Source of the DNA: Chloroflexota bacterium
GTDB taxonomy: Bacteria; Chloroflexota; Chloroflexia; Thermomicrobiales; JADLAZ01
Direction: 5' to 3'
Assembly: GCA_020849725.1 (NCBI GenBank)
Contig: JADLAZ010000237.1
Coordinates: 1 to 44,064 of the forward strand
Length of the DNA stretch: 44,064 nucleotides
Below, piece by piece: positions 31,193 to 39,506 of this stretch (position 1 is the stretch's first letter; every line of letters starts with the position of its first letter). The notes beneath the pieces are model-generated. The model searched no databases. It saw only the letters and a program-made list of their open reading frames with translations, and was not told the origin of the DNA. The position numbers and the translations under genes were made by a program.

Positions 31193-31705
31193 ATGCCTAT
31201 CAGCGAGGATGAGTTTCGCGAGGTCTTCCGACGCTGGCCGAGCGGCGTGGCGGTGGCGACGACGCGCCACGAAGACCACGCTCACGGCATGGTCGTCGGC
31301 TCGCTCTGCTCGCTGTCGGCTGCGCCGCCGCTGGTCATGGTCAGCGCCGGCCGGGCCGGTCGCACGCACAACCTGATCGCGGCCGCCGGCGTCTTTGCCG
31401 CCAGCATCCTCGGCCACGACCAGGCGGCGCTCTTCGGCCGCTTCACCGGCCACGACCCGCCCCACGACGCCGACCGCTTCGGCGGCCTGGCGATCGTCAC
31501 CGCTGTGACTGGCGCGCCGATCTTCCCCGACGCGGTCGCCTGGCTCGACTGCCGCGTCGTCGCCCGCCACCCCGGCCCGACCTACACCATCTTCGTCGGC
31601 GAGGTCGTTGCCGCCGGCCTGGGCGCCGCCGAGGCCGCGCCGCTGGTCTACCTGCAGCGGCAGCTGCGCCACCTGGCCGCGCCAGGACCGACTTTGCTGC
31701 TCTGA
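31193..31705 (+). CDS. Flavin reductase-like FMN-binding protein
   Basis: A 170-residue flavin reductase-like protein. The family layout is FREVFRRWPSGVAVATTR at the N-terminus, then MVVGSLCSLSAAPPLVMVSAGR, AAGVFAASILG and LDCRVVARHPGPTYTIFVGEVVAA. Such proteins reduce FMN or FAD with NAD(P)H and feed reduced flavin to a partner oxygenase. It lies 92 bases after the acyl-CoA-dehydrogenase-like gene on the same strand. ATG 31193 follows CAGGGAGCC and matches the family start. Confidence 0.88.
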   Translation: MPISEDEFREVFRRWPSGVAVATTRHEDHAHGMVVGSLCSLSAAPPLVMVSAGRAGRTHNLIAAAGVFAASILGHDQAALFGRFTGHDPPHDADRFGGLAIVTAVTGAPIFPDAVAWLDCRVVARHPGPTYTIFVGEVVAAGLGAAEAAPLVYLQRQLRHLAAPGPTLLL

Positions 31706-31802
31706 AGCTCCTGTGTCGGCTGATGGCGGCAGGAGAACCGGGTCTATCAGCGCCTATACCGAATCTCGCATTGTAATAGCATACTTCGTATTGCGTAGCG
31801 TT

Positions 31803-31824
31803 GGGGCGGTTCGCGACCCGCCCC
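31803..31824. repeat. GGGGCGG...CCGCCCC palindromic repeat
   Basis: GGGGCGG (31803-31809) and CCGCCCC (31818-31824) around TTCGCGAC, followed by TACGG. It resembles the dispersed hairpin repeat of several Chloroflexota genomes and lies between convergent genes. The AT-rich stretch just before it (31765-31800) is unlike the flanks. Confidence 0.6.
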
Positions 31825-31890
31825 TACGGTGGCCTGGGCATCCCGTCTGGGCTTCGGTTGAGTGACAGCGCGGGGAGGCGGGCAGTGCGA

Positions 31891-33003
31891 TCAGTCAGTT
31901 GCCAGTGACGCCGACCCGCGCCGGTCGGTGCGCCGCGCAATCTCTTGGCGCACCACCGGGGCGACCTTCGTGCCCAGCAACTCGATCGCGTGCATCACCT
32001 GGTGGTGCGGCAGGGTGCCGACGCTCAGTTGCACGAGGTGGCGCTGGTGGCCGAACACTTCATGCTGGTAGAGGATCTTGGCGGTGACCTCGTCAGCCGT
32101 GCCGAGCGCCAGGTGACCCCGCAGCGCGGCCGACGCCGCGTACTGCTGGCGGCTCAGCGGCGGCCAGCCGCGCTCGCGGCCGATGTTGTTCATCACCAGC
32201 GCCACGGATGGGTACGACTCCGCGAGCGCCTGCTCGGTCGTATCTGCCAGGTAGCCGTGACCATTGATGCTGACGGCCAGCTTGGTCAGGTCGTGGCCGG
32301 CCTGCCGCGCCGTCTCCCAGTAGAGGTCGACCAGCGGCGCGAAGCGCGCCGGCGCGCCGCCGATGATCGCCAGCGCCATTGGCAGCCCCAGCCGAGCGGC
32401 GCGCATGATCGAGGCCGGTGTGCCGCCGACGCCGACCCAGACTGGCAGCGGCGCCTGCACTGGCCGCGGGAAGACACCCGAGTCGCGCAGCGGCGGCCGG
32501 TGCTGGCCGGTCCAGGTGACGCGCTCCGCCTCGCGCAGCCGCAGCAGCAGGTCCAGCTTCTCGGCAAACAACGCGTCGTAGTCGTTCAGGTCGTAGCCGA
32601 ACAGCGGAAACGACTCGATGAACGAGCCGCGCCCGGCGACGATCTCGGCCCGACCATGGGACAGCAGATCGAGCGTGGCAAAGTCCTGAAAGACGCGCAC
32701 CGGGTCGGCGCTGCTGAGGACGGTGACGGCGCTGCCCAGGCGGATGCGCGTCGTGCGCGCCGCCGCCGCGGCCAGGATAACGGTGGGCGATGATGAGACA
32801 TACTCCGGCCGGTGGTGCTCGCCCAACCCGAATACATCCAGCCCGACCTGATCGGCCAACTCGACCTCTTCGAGCAGGTCGCGCAGGCGCTGGTCCGGGC
32901 TGACGGTGTGGCCGGTCGCTGGGTCCGGCGTCAACTCGGCGAAGGAGTAGATGCCGATCTCGAAGGGTGGCACGGTCGGGCTGGTCGGTGGGTAAGCGAT
33001 CAT
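31891..33003 (-). CDS. LLM-class (luciferase-like) flavin-dependent oxidoreductase
   Basis: A 370-residue bacterial-luciferase-fold TIM barrel. Typical features: [19 protein letters not shown] near residues 45-63, [21 protein letters not shown] near 85, [22 protein letters not shown] near 117-138, and [25 protein letters not shown]. Cofactor could be FMN or F420. The nearby flavin reductase makes FMN plausible. It is encoded convergent to the flavin reductase, so it is not in the same transcript. ATG 33003 follows GAGGGA. Confidence 0.88.
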   Translation of the reverse strand: MIAYPPTSPTVPPFEIGIYSFAELTPDPATGHTVSPDQRLRDLLEEVELADQVGLDVFGLGEHHRPEYVSSSPTVILAAAAARTTRIRLGSAVTVLSSADPVRVFQDFATLDLLSHGRAEIVAGRGSFIESFPLFGYDLNDYDALFAEKLDLLLRLREAERVTWTGQHRPPLRDSGVFPRPVQAPLPVWVGVGGTPASIMRAARLGLPMALAIIGGAPARFAPLVDLYWETARQAGHDLTKLAVSINGHGYLADTTEQALAESYPSVALVMNNIGRERGWPPLSRQQYAASAALRGHLALGTADEVTAKILYQHEVFGHQRHLVQLSVGTLPHHQVMHAIELLGTKVAPVVRQEIARRTDRRGSASLATD

Positions 33004-33228
33004 GGATGTCCCTCACGGGCGAGCCGGCGGCGAGCGCGGGCAGGGCTGGTGGCCGTCGCTACGACGGCTCGGCCGATTATTCCACACGGCTCGAAGAGCC
33101 GCCGCGCGGCTGATGCGGGCGCTGGCATGGACAGCCTCGCCCGCATCCAGTATTGATGATCGCGCCGGCGGTCAGGCGGCCATGGGCGCGACCGGGACGG
33201 CGTAGCGGATGCAGTGAGAGAGGCGGCC

Positions 33229-34134
33229 ATGACGGCGATCGTGTTCGACACAGATATCGGCACCGATGTCGATGATATCCTGGCGCTGGGGCTGGCGCTG
33301 CGCTCGCCGGAGCTGGAGCTGGCGGCGATCACGGTCGTCCATGGCGACCTGGACCTGCGGGCGCGCATGGTCGCCAAGACGCTGGCGCTGGCCGGCGCGG
33401 CGTCGGTCCCGCTCGGGCGGGGCATCAGCCTGCCGCTGTTGCGCCAACGGCCGATCTACTGGCCCGGCCACGAAGGCGTTGGCTTGCTGACTGAGGCGGA
33501 TCCGACGCCGCCGATGACGCCGGCGGTCGATCTGATCATCCAGACGGTGCGGGCGCGGCCGGGTCAGATCACGCTCGTGCCGATCGGACCGCTGACGAAT
33601 GTCGCCGCCGCTGTCATCCTCGACCCCGGCATCGTGCCACTGGTCAAGGAGGTCGTGATGATGGCCGGCGTCGCCGGGCGCGGCGCCGACCTGGACTTGC
33701 CGGTAGTCGAGCACAACATCCGGCTCGATCCGGAGGCGGCGGCGGTCGTCTTTGCTGCCGGCTGGCCAATCACGATGATCGGGCTGGACGTGACGACGCG
33801 GGTAAATCTGACCCGGGCGCACCTGGCCCGGCTGGCGGCGGGCGATGCGCTGGCGCGGGCCATCGGCGATCAGGCCGGACGCTACATGACCATCCGGGGC
33901 CGCGACTTCACCCATCTGCACGACCCGCTGGCGGTGATGACGCTGCTTGATCCGTCGTTGGTGACGACGATGCCGCTGCACATCGCCATCGAGTTGCACG
34001 GCGCGTACACGACCAGCGCCACTGTCGCCACCAGGCCCACCGCCGAGCGGCCGGCCAATGCCCAGGTGGCGCTGACGGTGGACGCTGACCGCGCGGTGGC
34101 GCTCTTCTTGAACCGGCTGACCGGCAGACGGTGA
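33229..34134 (+). CDS. Inosine-uridine-preferring nucleoside hydrolase family protein
   Basis: A 301-residue nucleoside hydrolase that would cleave the N-glycosidic bond of ribonucleosides for salvage. The Ca2+ site motif is DTDIGTDVDD (residues 7-16). Further family marks are TLVPIGPLTNVA, VVMMAGVA, VEHNIRLDPEAAAVV and FTHLHDPLAV, the last with the fourth Ca2+ ligand Asp. Length is normal for the family (about 300-320). ATG 33229 follows GAGAGGCGG. It is divergent from the LLM oxidoreductase gene. Confidence 0.92.
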   Translation: MTAIVFDTDIGTDVDDILALGLALRSPELELAAITVVHGDLDLRARMVAKTLALAGAASVPLGRGISLPLLRQRPIYWPGHEGVGLLTEADPTPPMTPAVDLIIQTVRARPGQITLVPIGPLTNVAAAVILDPGIVPLVKEVVMMAGVAGRGADLDLPVVEHNIRLDPEAAAVVFAAGWPITMIGLDVTTRVNLTRAHLARLAAGDALARAIGDQAGRYMTIRGRDFTHLHDPLAVMTLLDPSLVTTMPLHIAIELHGAYTTSATVATRPTAERPANAQVALTVDADRAVALFLNRLTGRR

Positions 34135-34162
34135 GGCAACCAGGCCGGTCAGCACCGCTGGC

Positions 34163-34651
34163 TCACGCCGCGAGCGTGGCCTGAAGCGTGGCCAGGTGCT
34201 CAGCGGCGTGACCGATGACGACGTACTCGACCACCTGCGCCACGCTCAGCGCATGGCCGCCGAAGCTGCCGGCCGTGCGACCGAGAGCGGCGGCGTCGAG
34301 GCCCTGGAGCAACTGGATGATCGTCGCGCCGCTGGCCTGCAACAGAGCGAGCGTTGCGGGCTTGTCATTGGCGGCGTGGTCGTGGGCATGCTGGGCATTA
34401 CTCTGGTGGACCTCGTCCATCGAGCTAGCCGGGGTGTAAGTGCCACCGCCAGCCAGCGTCGTCACCATCGGGATGAACTCCTGCTGGACCGTGGCCGTGT
34501 GGTGGGCCACCACCGCGACGGAGCGCTCGTCGTCCGCGCACGGCGCCTGCCAGCGCAAATCGGGACAGGACGTGATCAACGCGATCAGGCTGGCGTTGAC
34601 GGCCTCGAAGCGCCCGATAAGGTCGGCCGCGGACGTGGTCGTTGCGGACAT
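34163..34651 (-). CDS. DinB-like four-helix protein
   Basis: A 162-residue helical protein with the DinB/YfiT layout: FEAVNASLIALI, VAVVAHHTATVQQEF (first His), a loop with HQSNAQHAHDHAAND, and VVEYVVIGHAAEHLATL at the end (HxxxH). DinB proteins form four-helix bundles with a three-His metal site and often act as thiol or glutathione S-transferases; the reaction here is unknown. GGAGGC precedes the ATG. It converges on the nucleoside hydrolase gene with a 28-base gap. Confidence 0.78.
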   Translation of the reverse strand: MSATTTSAADLIGRFEAVNASLIALITSCPDLRWQAPCADDERSVAVVAHHTATVQQEFIPMVTTLAGGGTYTPASSMDEVHQSNAQHAHDHAANDKPATLALLQASGATIIQLLQGLDAAALGRTAGSFGGHALSVAQVVEYVVIGHAAEHLATLQATLAA

Positions 34652-34685
34652 GGCGGTGCCTCCATTCGTGGACGGGTGACCTGGA

Positions 34686-34711
34686 CCCTCTCCCGACGTG
34701 GCGGGAGAGGG
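34686..34711. repeat. CCCTCTCCCG...CGGGAGAGGG palindrome
   Basis: Ten perfect bp (34686-34695/34702-34711) with a 6-base loop. It is related to the two units inserted in pheT and lies between the VOC stop and the DinB-like start. Confidence 0.65.
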
Positions 34712-34737
34712 AACAAGCCGTTTATTTCCAGCGCCGA

Positions 34738-35097
34738 CTACATCGTGTACAGGCCAAGGCGGTTGCCCGTTGGGTCAGCGAACTGGGCGTACCAGCCCAT
34801 GCCGGGGATCTCGGTCTTGCCGAGCAGCGTCCGGCCGCCAAGCTCGGCCACCCGCGCCAAGGTCGCGTCGATATCGTCGGTGGAGATGTAGACGACGACA
34901 TCGCCGGGCTTGTAGTCGGCGTCGGTCGATGGGAAGCCGCCCCCCAGGCCGGCTGTCGTTTCGAACATGTGATAGGTGGAGCTGCCATCGACCGGCATGG
35001 CGCTCAGCTTCCAACCGAAGAGATCGCCGTAGAAGCGGCTGCTCGTCGCGGGATCGGCGGCGGCAATCTCGACGTGACAGATAGTGTGATCGGACAC
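34738..35097 (-). CDS. VOC (glyoxalase/bleomycin-resistance) family protein
   Basis: A 119-residue VOC protein with two beta-alpha-beta-beta-beta modules: HVEIAAADPATSSRFYGDLFGWKL then DVVVYISTDDIDATLARVAELGG, ending FADPTGNRLGLYTM. Metal-ligand positions (His and Glu near the N-terminus and in the last strands) are partly present. The GTG at 35097 is chosen because AAGGAGGCAGG sits just upstream and the domain begins there; a 35226 start would add a basic, non-conserved stretch. A near-consensus promoter with an embedded palindrome lies 80-110 bases upstream, implying repressor control. Confidence 0.85.
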   Translation of the reverse strand: MSDHTICHVEIAAADPATSSRFYGDLFGWKLSAMPVDGSSTYHMFETTAGLGGGFPSTDADYKPGDVVVYISTDDIDATLARVAELGGRTLLGKTEIPGMGWYAQFADPTGNRLGLYTM

Positions 35098-35178
35098 GGG
35101 CCTGCCTCCTTGATTGCATGGTGGGCGAACGGCTGTCCGTTCGCGGGTGAGGCGCCGCCTGGCCAGAAGCGGAGTCTG

Positions 35179-35207
35179 AGTATAGAACATGAGTTCTATT
35201 TTGTCAA
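35179..35207 (-). promoter_or_regulatory. Near-consensus promoter with operator palindrome for the VOC gene
   Basis: Minus strand: TTGACA (35207-35202), 17-base spacer, TATACT (35184-35179). The spacer and -10 edge contain ATAGAAC-TCAT-GTTCTAT (35199-35182), a perfect 7-bp inverted repeat. A strong promoter masked by a dimeric repressor site is the simplest reading. This is the most AT-rich spot in the neighbourhood. Confidence 0.8.
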
Positions 35208-35361
35208 GTCGCCCGGTCATGGTCACGCGGTGGCGTTGCGGTTAGCGAGTACAGGAACGATCTGACCGCTGACCGGTGGCGGTGGGCCACGGCACTGGCC
35301 AATGTCCACGCTGTACACTGCTGGCGGCGAGCGTCAGGGGATGGTCGGGCGGGTCAGCTAG

Positions 35362-36450
35362 ATGCGACAGGCGACACGACGCGCAGGCGAGTGGGACAGT
35401 GAGGCCGGCGCCGGCATTGCGCTGGTGGCCGATGTCGTCGGTGGGCTGGCGCCGGCGGCACGGGCTGAGTTGGCTGGACTGGCCGGCGTTCGTCTCCACC
35501 GCTCCGCGACCGTCACGACGGATGACACCGTGCGTTTCGACCTGGCCGGCGACCCGCGCGCGCTGCTGAGACTGCGCACCGTCCAGTCGGTGGCGCGCAT
35601 CGCCTGGTTCGACGTGCCCCGGCCGCGCGCGCTGCTGGGTGACCAGCACCGACGGCGACTGATGGCGCTGATCGACTGGGTGCGGTCGCTGCATCCGTCA
35701 GATACCTTCCAGACGCTGGCGCTGAGCGCCGCTGGCGCCGACTCGGCAGTGCTGACGCGGCTGATGACGGAGCTGGCGGCCGCTACCGGGCTGCACCGGG
35801 CCGAGCGCGAGGGCGACCTGCGGCTGCGGCTGCGCCGGCCGGCCGACGTCGCCGGTTGGGAAGTGCTGCTGCGCCTGACGCCACGGCCGCTGGCGACGCG
35901 CGCCTGGCGCGTCTGCGATTGGCCGGGCGCGCTCAACGCCACGGTGGCGGCGGTCATGGCCGACCTGACCCGGCCACGGCCGGCCGACGTCGTTCTCAAC
36001 ATCGGCTGTGGCTCGGGCACACTGCTGATCGAGCGACTGGTGGCCGGACCGGCGCAGCGGGCGCTGGGGTGCGATCCCGACCCGACCGCGCTCGACTGCG
36101 CCCAGCGCAACACTGCCTCGGCCGGCCGCGCCGGCGCCATAGAGTGGCAGCGGTGGGACGCCCGGGCGCTGCCGCTGCCAGCCGCCAGTGTCGACGCCAT
36201 CCTGGGCGACCTGCCGTTCGGCCATCTGGTCGGCTCGCATGCCGATAACCTGACGCTCTACCCGGCGCTGCTGGCTGAGGCGGCGCGCGTCGCCCGGTCG
36301 GGGGCGCGCGCCATTCTGATCAGCCACGAGGCGCGACTGATGGAGCGCCTGCTGGCGGCCTCGGCCGCGTGGACAGTCGAGCAGGAGCTGCGGCTGGCGC
36401 TGGCGACGCTGCGCCCGCGCGTCTACGTGCTGGTGCGCCGCGCGGGCTGA
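35362..36450 (+). CDS. THUMP-type RNA guanine-N2 methyltransferase (UPF0020 family)
   Basis: A 362-residue protein. The N-terminal half (about 15-170) looks like a ferredoxin-like/THUMP region. The C-terminal Rossmann methyltransferase has NIGCGSGTLLIER at about 214-226 for SAM binding, GCDPDPTALDCAQRN, and the catalytic-loop motif GDLPFGH near 282-288, the DLPFG variant found in TrmN/Trm14-type tRNA m2G enzymes rather than NPPY. tRNA is therefore the likelier substrate over rRNA. The start ATG at 35362 has no strong SD. Confidence 0.82.
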   Translation: MRQATRRAGEWDSEAGAGIALVADVVGGLAPAARAELAGLAGVRLHRSATVTTDDTVRFDLAGDPRALLRLRTVQSVARIAWFDVPRPRALLGDQHRRRLMALIDWVRSLHPSDTFQTLALSAAGADSAVLTRLMTELAAATGLHRAEREGDLRLRLRRPADVAGWEVLLRLTPRPLATRAWRVCDWPGALNATVAAVMADLTRPRPADVVLNIGCGSGTLLIERLVAGPAQRALGCDPDPTALDCAQRNTASAGRAGAIEWQRWDARALPLPAASVDAILGDLPFGHLVGSHADNLTLYPALLAEAARVARSGARAILISHEARLMERLLAASAAWTVEQELRLALATLRPRVYVLVRRAG

Positions 36451-36641
36451 GCGTCGGTCATAGGCGGGATGCGCCCAGCCGGCGCGCCAAGCTGGTCCCC
36501 GGCGAGCGCTTCGGCGCTGGTCGCGGCCAGCGGCGGTGTGGCCGACTCCGCGCCCAGCGACGCCCACGGCCACGCAGGCAGTGCCGTTCCCGTCGCCGCC
36601 GCCCTCGCTAACGCCCACCGACCGCTGACAGCGATCGCGCG

Positions 36642-37100
36642 TCAGGATGCCGGCTGCGTCAGGAGTTGGCGCGTCAACTCCAGGTGGGCGACGTGCTCCC
36701 AGCAGTGACCGTGGTTGTTGACGAGCCAGCCCAGGCCGGTGCGTGGTGGCCGGGGCGGTCGCTCGAGCGTCATCTGAAGCCGCTCGGCGGTGATGCGCTG
36801 AAAGGTCTCGTCGAGCAGGCGGTCGGCGTCATCGAGCCGGGCACGCAGACCGGCCAGATCGAGATCGGCGGCGGTGACGCTGAACTCGACCGTGCGGTCG
36901 CGCGTCGATGGGAGGCCGGCGACCACGCGCAGGACATCGCCCGCCGAGCCGAGCGTGTGCAGGACCAGCACGGCGATGGAGTTCGCCTCCGGCGCGGGGG
37001 ACACGTGGACCAGCGCCGGGTCGAGCGCGTCCAATTCGGCTCGCAGGCGCTGATGGACCTCGCGGTAGCCCGCCAGAAAGATCGCAACAGTGGCGTCCAT
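36642..37100 (-). CDS. DinB-like four-helix protein
   Basis: A 152-residue DinB-type protein: FLAGYREVHQRLRAELDAL, SIAVLVLHTLGSAGDVL with the first His near residue 51, and NNHGHCWEHVAHLELTRQLL giving the HxxxH pair near the C-terminus. The three His could bind a metal. ATG 37100 is chosen because GGGAGG lies just upstream. It is not closely similar to the DinB-like protein at 34.2 kb. It converges on the RNA methyltransferase gene. Confidence 0.75.
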   Translation of the reverse strand: MDATVAIFLAGYREVHQRLRAELDALDPALVHVSPAPEANSIAVLVLHTLGSAGDVLRVVAGLPSTRDRTVEFSVTAADLDLAGLRARLDDADRLLDETFQRITAERLQMTLERPPRPPRTGLGWLVNNHGHCWEHVAHLELTRQLLTQPAS

Positions 37101-37333
37101 GCGGCCTCCCTCTGTCCGGCGCTCGATGTCCTGAGACAGGCCCATCATAGAGTGGATGATCGCCACCAGCCAGCCCAATGATGCAGTGCGGCGAGCGCCA
37201 CGCGACCGAGACCGTGGTTAGCCACACCCCGTCACCCCGGCGCAGGCCGAGGTCCAGGCTCGCGACGATGGCGAGAACGCTCAGGGGAGCGACCGGATGC
37301 CGGCTTCCGCCGGCATGATGGGGCCGGCCACCA
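37101..37333. repeat. Intergenic region with REP-like palindrome
   Basis: About 230 bases without a gene. It contains ATGCCGGC-TTCC-GCCGGCAT (37297-37316), an 8-bp perfect hairpin flanked by CGG and GATG, the look of a REP element. GTCACCCCGGCGCAGGCC (about 37229) resembles a degraded companion unit. It may also end transcription of the trmH-like gene. Confidence 0.6.
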
Positions 37334-38131
37334 CTACCGCGCCGGCCCGCGCCGCTGGCGGGCGGCCTCGAACAGGATGACGGCGGCGGCGATGGCGGCG
37401 TTGAGCGAGTCGACCGGTGGCGCGAGCGGGATGACGATCAGGTCGGCGGTGGCGGCGCGGGCCGCGTCGGACAGGCCACCGGCCTCGTTACCGACGACCA
37501 GCGCGCCGCCACGCGTCCAGTCGACCGCATCGTAGCGACGGTACGCGCCGCTATCCGCACCGAGCAGCGGCACGGCATCGCCCAGCGCCGCCGTCAGCGC
37601 CGGCCAGGGCACGTCGGCGGCCAGCAGCAGCCGGAAATGGGCGCCCATGCCGGCGCGCACGACCTTGGGGCCGAACGGGTCAACCGTGCCAGGTGTGGTG
37701 ATAACGGCGCGAGCGCCGGCGGCTTCGGCGGCGCGCAGCATCGTGCCGAGGTTGCCAGGGTCCTGGATGGCGTCGGCGATCAGCAGCAGGTCGCCGGGGC
37801 GGGGCCGTGGCGGCTGGCCGGCGGCCGGCAGCGGCAGCACGGCGATGACGCCCTGCGGCGTCTCAGTGTCGGCCAGGGTGCGGAACGCGGCCGGCGCAAC
37901 CGGATGCACTAGCTCTACCAGCGGCGCCAGTGCCACGTCCAGCGCCGCCCGCTGGCTGGGTCCGAGCCGCGTGTCGTCGCGGAACACGGCGAGCGGCTGC
38001 TGGCTGGCAGCCAACGCCTCCAGCACCAGCGTCACGCCTTCGACGAGATAGGCCCGCTGCTCGCGACGGCCGCGCCGCTCGCGCAGTGCCCGCGCCGCCA
38101 ACAGCCGCGGGTTGTCCCGGCTGCTAATCAT
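37334..38131 (-). CDS. SpoU/TrmH-family RNA 2'-O-methyltransferase
   Basis: A 265-residue SPOUT methyltransferase. The N-terminal substrate-binding domain (about 1-95) has NPRLLAARALRERRGRREQRAYLVEG. The knotted domain carries motif 1 (LIADAIQDPGNLGTMLRAAEAAG), motif 2 (ALVVGNEAGGLSD) and motif 3 (IPLAPPVDSLNAAIAAAVILFE). This family methylates rRNA or tRNA ribose 2'-OH. It lies 78 bases after rplT on the same strand, a common neighbourhood for this family, so it is probably read from the infC operon. ATG 38131 has no strong SD; a hairpin ends four bases before it. Confidence 0.9.
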   Translation of the reverse strand: MISSRDNPRLLAARALRERRGRREQRAYLVEGVTLVLEALAASQQPLAVFRDDTRLGPSQRAALDVALAPLVELVHPVAPAAFRTLADTETPQGVIAVLPLPAAGQPPRPRPGDLLLIADAIQDPGNLGTMLRAAEAAGARAVITTPGTVDPFGPKVVRAGMGAHFRLLLAADVPWPALTAALGDAVPLLGADSGAYRRYDAVDWTRGGALVVGNEAGGLSDAARAATADLIVIPLAPPVDSLNAAIAAAVILFEAARQRRGPAR

Positions 38132-38134
38132 GCT

Positions 38135-38172
38135 CGAGCCGTGGCACAAGCAGCGGGCTGCGCCACGGCTCG
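38135..38172 (-). other. Large hairpin between rplT and the trmH-like gene
   Basis: CGAGCCGTGGC (38135-38145) pairs exactly with 38162-38172. Inside it GCAGC/GCTGC (38150-38154/38157-38161) forms a second stem. It lies between the rplT stop and the downstream ATG with no T-tract. It may attenuate read-through from the ribosomal-protein operon or limit initiation of the next gene. Confidence 0.55.
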
Positions 38173-38209
38173 CGTTTCACCCGCCCGCATTACGCCATCA
38201 CGCGGCGCG

Positions 38210-38587
38210 TCATACCCCGACCGGCGTGCCCTCGGGCAGCGCGGCGCGGGCGGTGCTGGCGATCTCGGCGAAGGCGGCCGGGTCAGCGATGGCCAGATCG
38301 GCCAGCATCTTGCGGTCGACCTCGACGCCGGCCAGCGTTAGGCCCTGAATCAGCCGGCCGTAGGACAGGCCGTTCAGACGGGCGGCAGCGTTGATGCGGA
38401 CGATCCACAGCCGGCGGAAGTCGCGCTTCTTGAGGCGACGGTCGCGGTACTGGTTCTGCAGCGCCCGCATGACCGCCTGGTTGGCGACCTTGAAGTGGCT
38501 GTGGCGCGCGCCCCAGTAGCCCTTAGCCGCCTTCAGCACCTTCTTGTGCCGCGCCTTGGCGGCGACGTTGTTGGTAGCGCGAGCCAT
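38210..38587 (-). CDS. rplT: 50S ribosomal protein L20
   Basis: A 125-residue L20 with the conserved basic N-terminal extension ([28 protein letters not shown]) split by family positions, then [18 protein letters not shown] and [22 protein letters not shown]20 is needed early in 50S assembly and can autoregulate its operon. ATG 38587 is used, with GGAGAC upstream. It is third in the infC-rpmI-rplT order, which is standard in bacteria. Confidence 0.98.
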   Translation of the reverse strand: MARATNNVAAKARHKKVLKAAKGYWGARHSHFKVANQAVMRALQNQYRDRRLKKRDFRRLWIVRINAAARLNGLSYGRLIQGLTLAGVEVDRKMLADLAIADPAAFAEIASTARAALPEGTPVGV

Positions 38588-38615
38588 CACAGTCTCCAGT
38601 TGCTAGTAGTGAGTA

Positions 38616-38680
38616 GCGAGTAGCGAGTGGTAGGTGGTCAGTGGGCGCACCAGTTCATCGTGTTCCTACTCGCCACTCGC
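38616..38680 (-). repeat. GAGTAGC repeats forming an imperfect stem between rpmI and rplT
   Basis: Direct GAGTAGC/GAGTGG units at about 38605-38630 face CTACTCGCCACTCGC (38666-38680). The two 15-base arms pair apart from two positions (38616-38630 with 38666-38680) across a 35-base loop. It fills most of the 99-base rpmI-rplT spacer and could insulate or regulate rplT translation, or be a dispersed repeat. Confidence 0.55.
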
Positions 38681-38686
38681 TCCGCG

Positions 38687-38887
38687 TCATACTCCGTACG
38701 GCAGCATCTTCCGCACCCGCGGCACCATCGACTCGTGCAAGGGGAAGTAGCGGTCGAGGTCTTGCGAGACGCGCTTGCTCTTGCGCCGGCGCAGGTGGCT
38801 CTTCATGCCCTTGGTGCGCATGATCTTGCCGGTGCCGGTGATCTTGAACCGGCGCGCGGCGCCCTTGTGGGTCTTCAGCTTGGGCAT
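38687..38887 (-). CDS. rpmI: 50S ribosomal protein L35
   Basis: A 66-residue L35 with the classic MPKLKTHKGAARRFKITGTG start (20 residues), then MRTKGMKSHLRRRKSKRVSQDL and the end VPRVRKMLPYG. GGAGAGGG precedes the ATG. It lies 43 bases after infC. Confidence 0.98.
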   Translation of the reverse strand: MPKLKTHKGAARRFKITGTGKIMRTKGMKSHLRRRKSKRVSQDLDRYFPLHESMVPRVRKMLPYGV

Positions 38888-38930
38888 GCTGCCCTCTCCT
38901 TCTGGCTCGTCGTCGCGGGTCGCGGTCGGG

Positions 38931-39506
38931 TTACTCGGGGCCGGCCACGGCCGGCGCGGCAGCGCGGGCCGGCGCGGCGGCGTTGGGCAGTGGCGGCGCT
39001 TTCTTGGGCGTGAGCATCATCGTCATATTGCGGCCTTCCAGTCGCGGCGGCTGCTCGACAATCGCCACGCCACCGACCTGATCGGCCATCTGCAGCAGCA
39101 GGTCGCGGCCGATGTCGGGGTGGGCCATCTCGCGGCCACGGAACATGACGGTCAGCTTGACCTTGTCGCCCTCCTCGAGGAAGCGCAGCGCCTGGCGGCT
39201 CTTGGTCGCCAGGTCGTGCTCGTCGATCTTGGGCTTGATACGCACTTCTTTGAGTTCGGTCGTCTTCTGGTTCTTGCGCGACTCGCGGTCCCGCCGGCTC
39301 TGCTCGTAGCGGTATTTGCCGTAGTCCATCAGCCGGCAGACGGGCGGGATGGCGTTAGGAGCCACCTCGACGAGATCCAGCCCACGCTCGCGCGCCGTAT
39401 CCAGCGCCTGGCGCGTCGGCAAGATTCCTAGTTGTTCGCCGTTCTCGTCGATGACCCGGACCTCGCGCACGCGGATCCGCTCATTGGTGCGTACTGGTCT
39501 GCTTAT
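38931..39506 (-). CDS. infC: Translation initiation factor IF-3, apparent AUA start
   Basis: A 191-residue IF-3. The N-domain opens ISRPVRTNERIRVREVRVID and contains CRLMDYGKYRYEQ. The C-domain has KEVRIKPKIDEHDLATK, VMFRGREMAHPDIG and MTMMLTPKK, followed by an Ala/Pro tail. The conserved N-terminus begins at an ATA codon (39506-39504) placed seven bases after GAGGAGG. No ATG/GTG/TTG lies nearby in frame; GTG 39548 lacks an SD and GTG about 13 codons in would cut the conserved start. infC of several bacteria uses AUU or related rare starts so that IF-3 represses itself; AUA here would serve the same control. It is the first gene of the infC-rpmI-rplT operon. Confidence 0.95.
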   Translation of the reverse strand: MSRPVRTNERIRVREVRVIDENGEQLGILPTRQALDTARERGLDLVEVAPNAIPPVCRLMDYGKYRYEQSRRDRESRKNQKTTELKEVRIKPKIDEHDLATKSRQALRFLEEGDKVKLTVMFRGREMAHPDIGRDLLLQMADQVGGVAIVEQPPRLEGRNMTMMLTPKKAPPLPNAAAPARAAAPAVAGPE

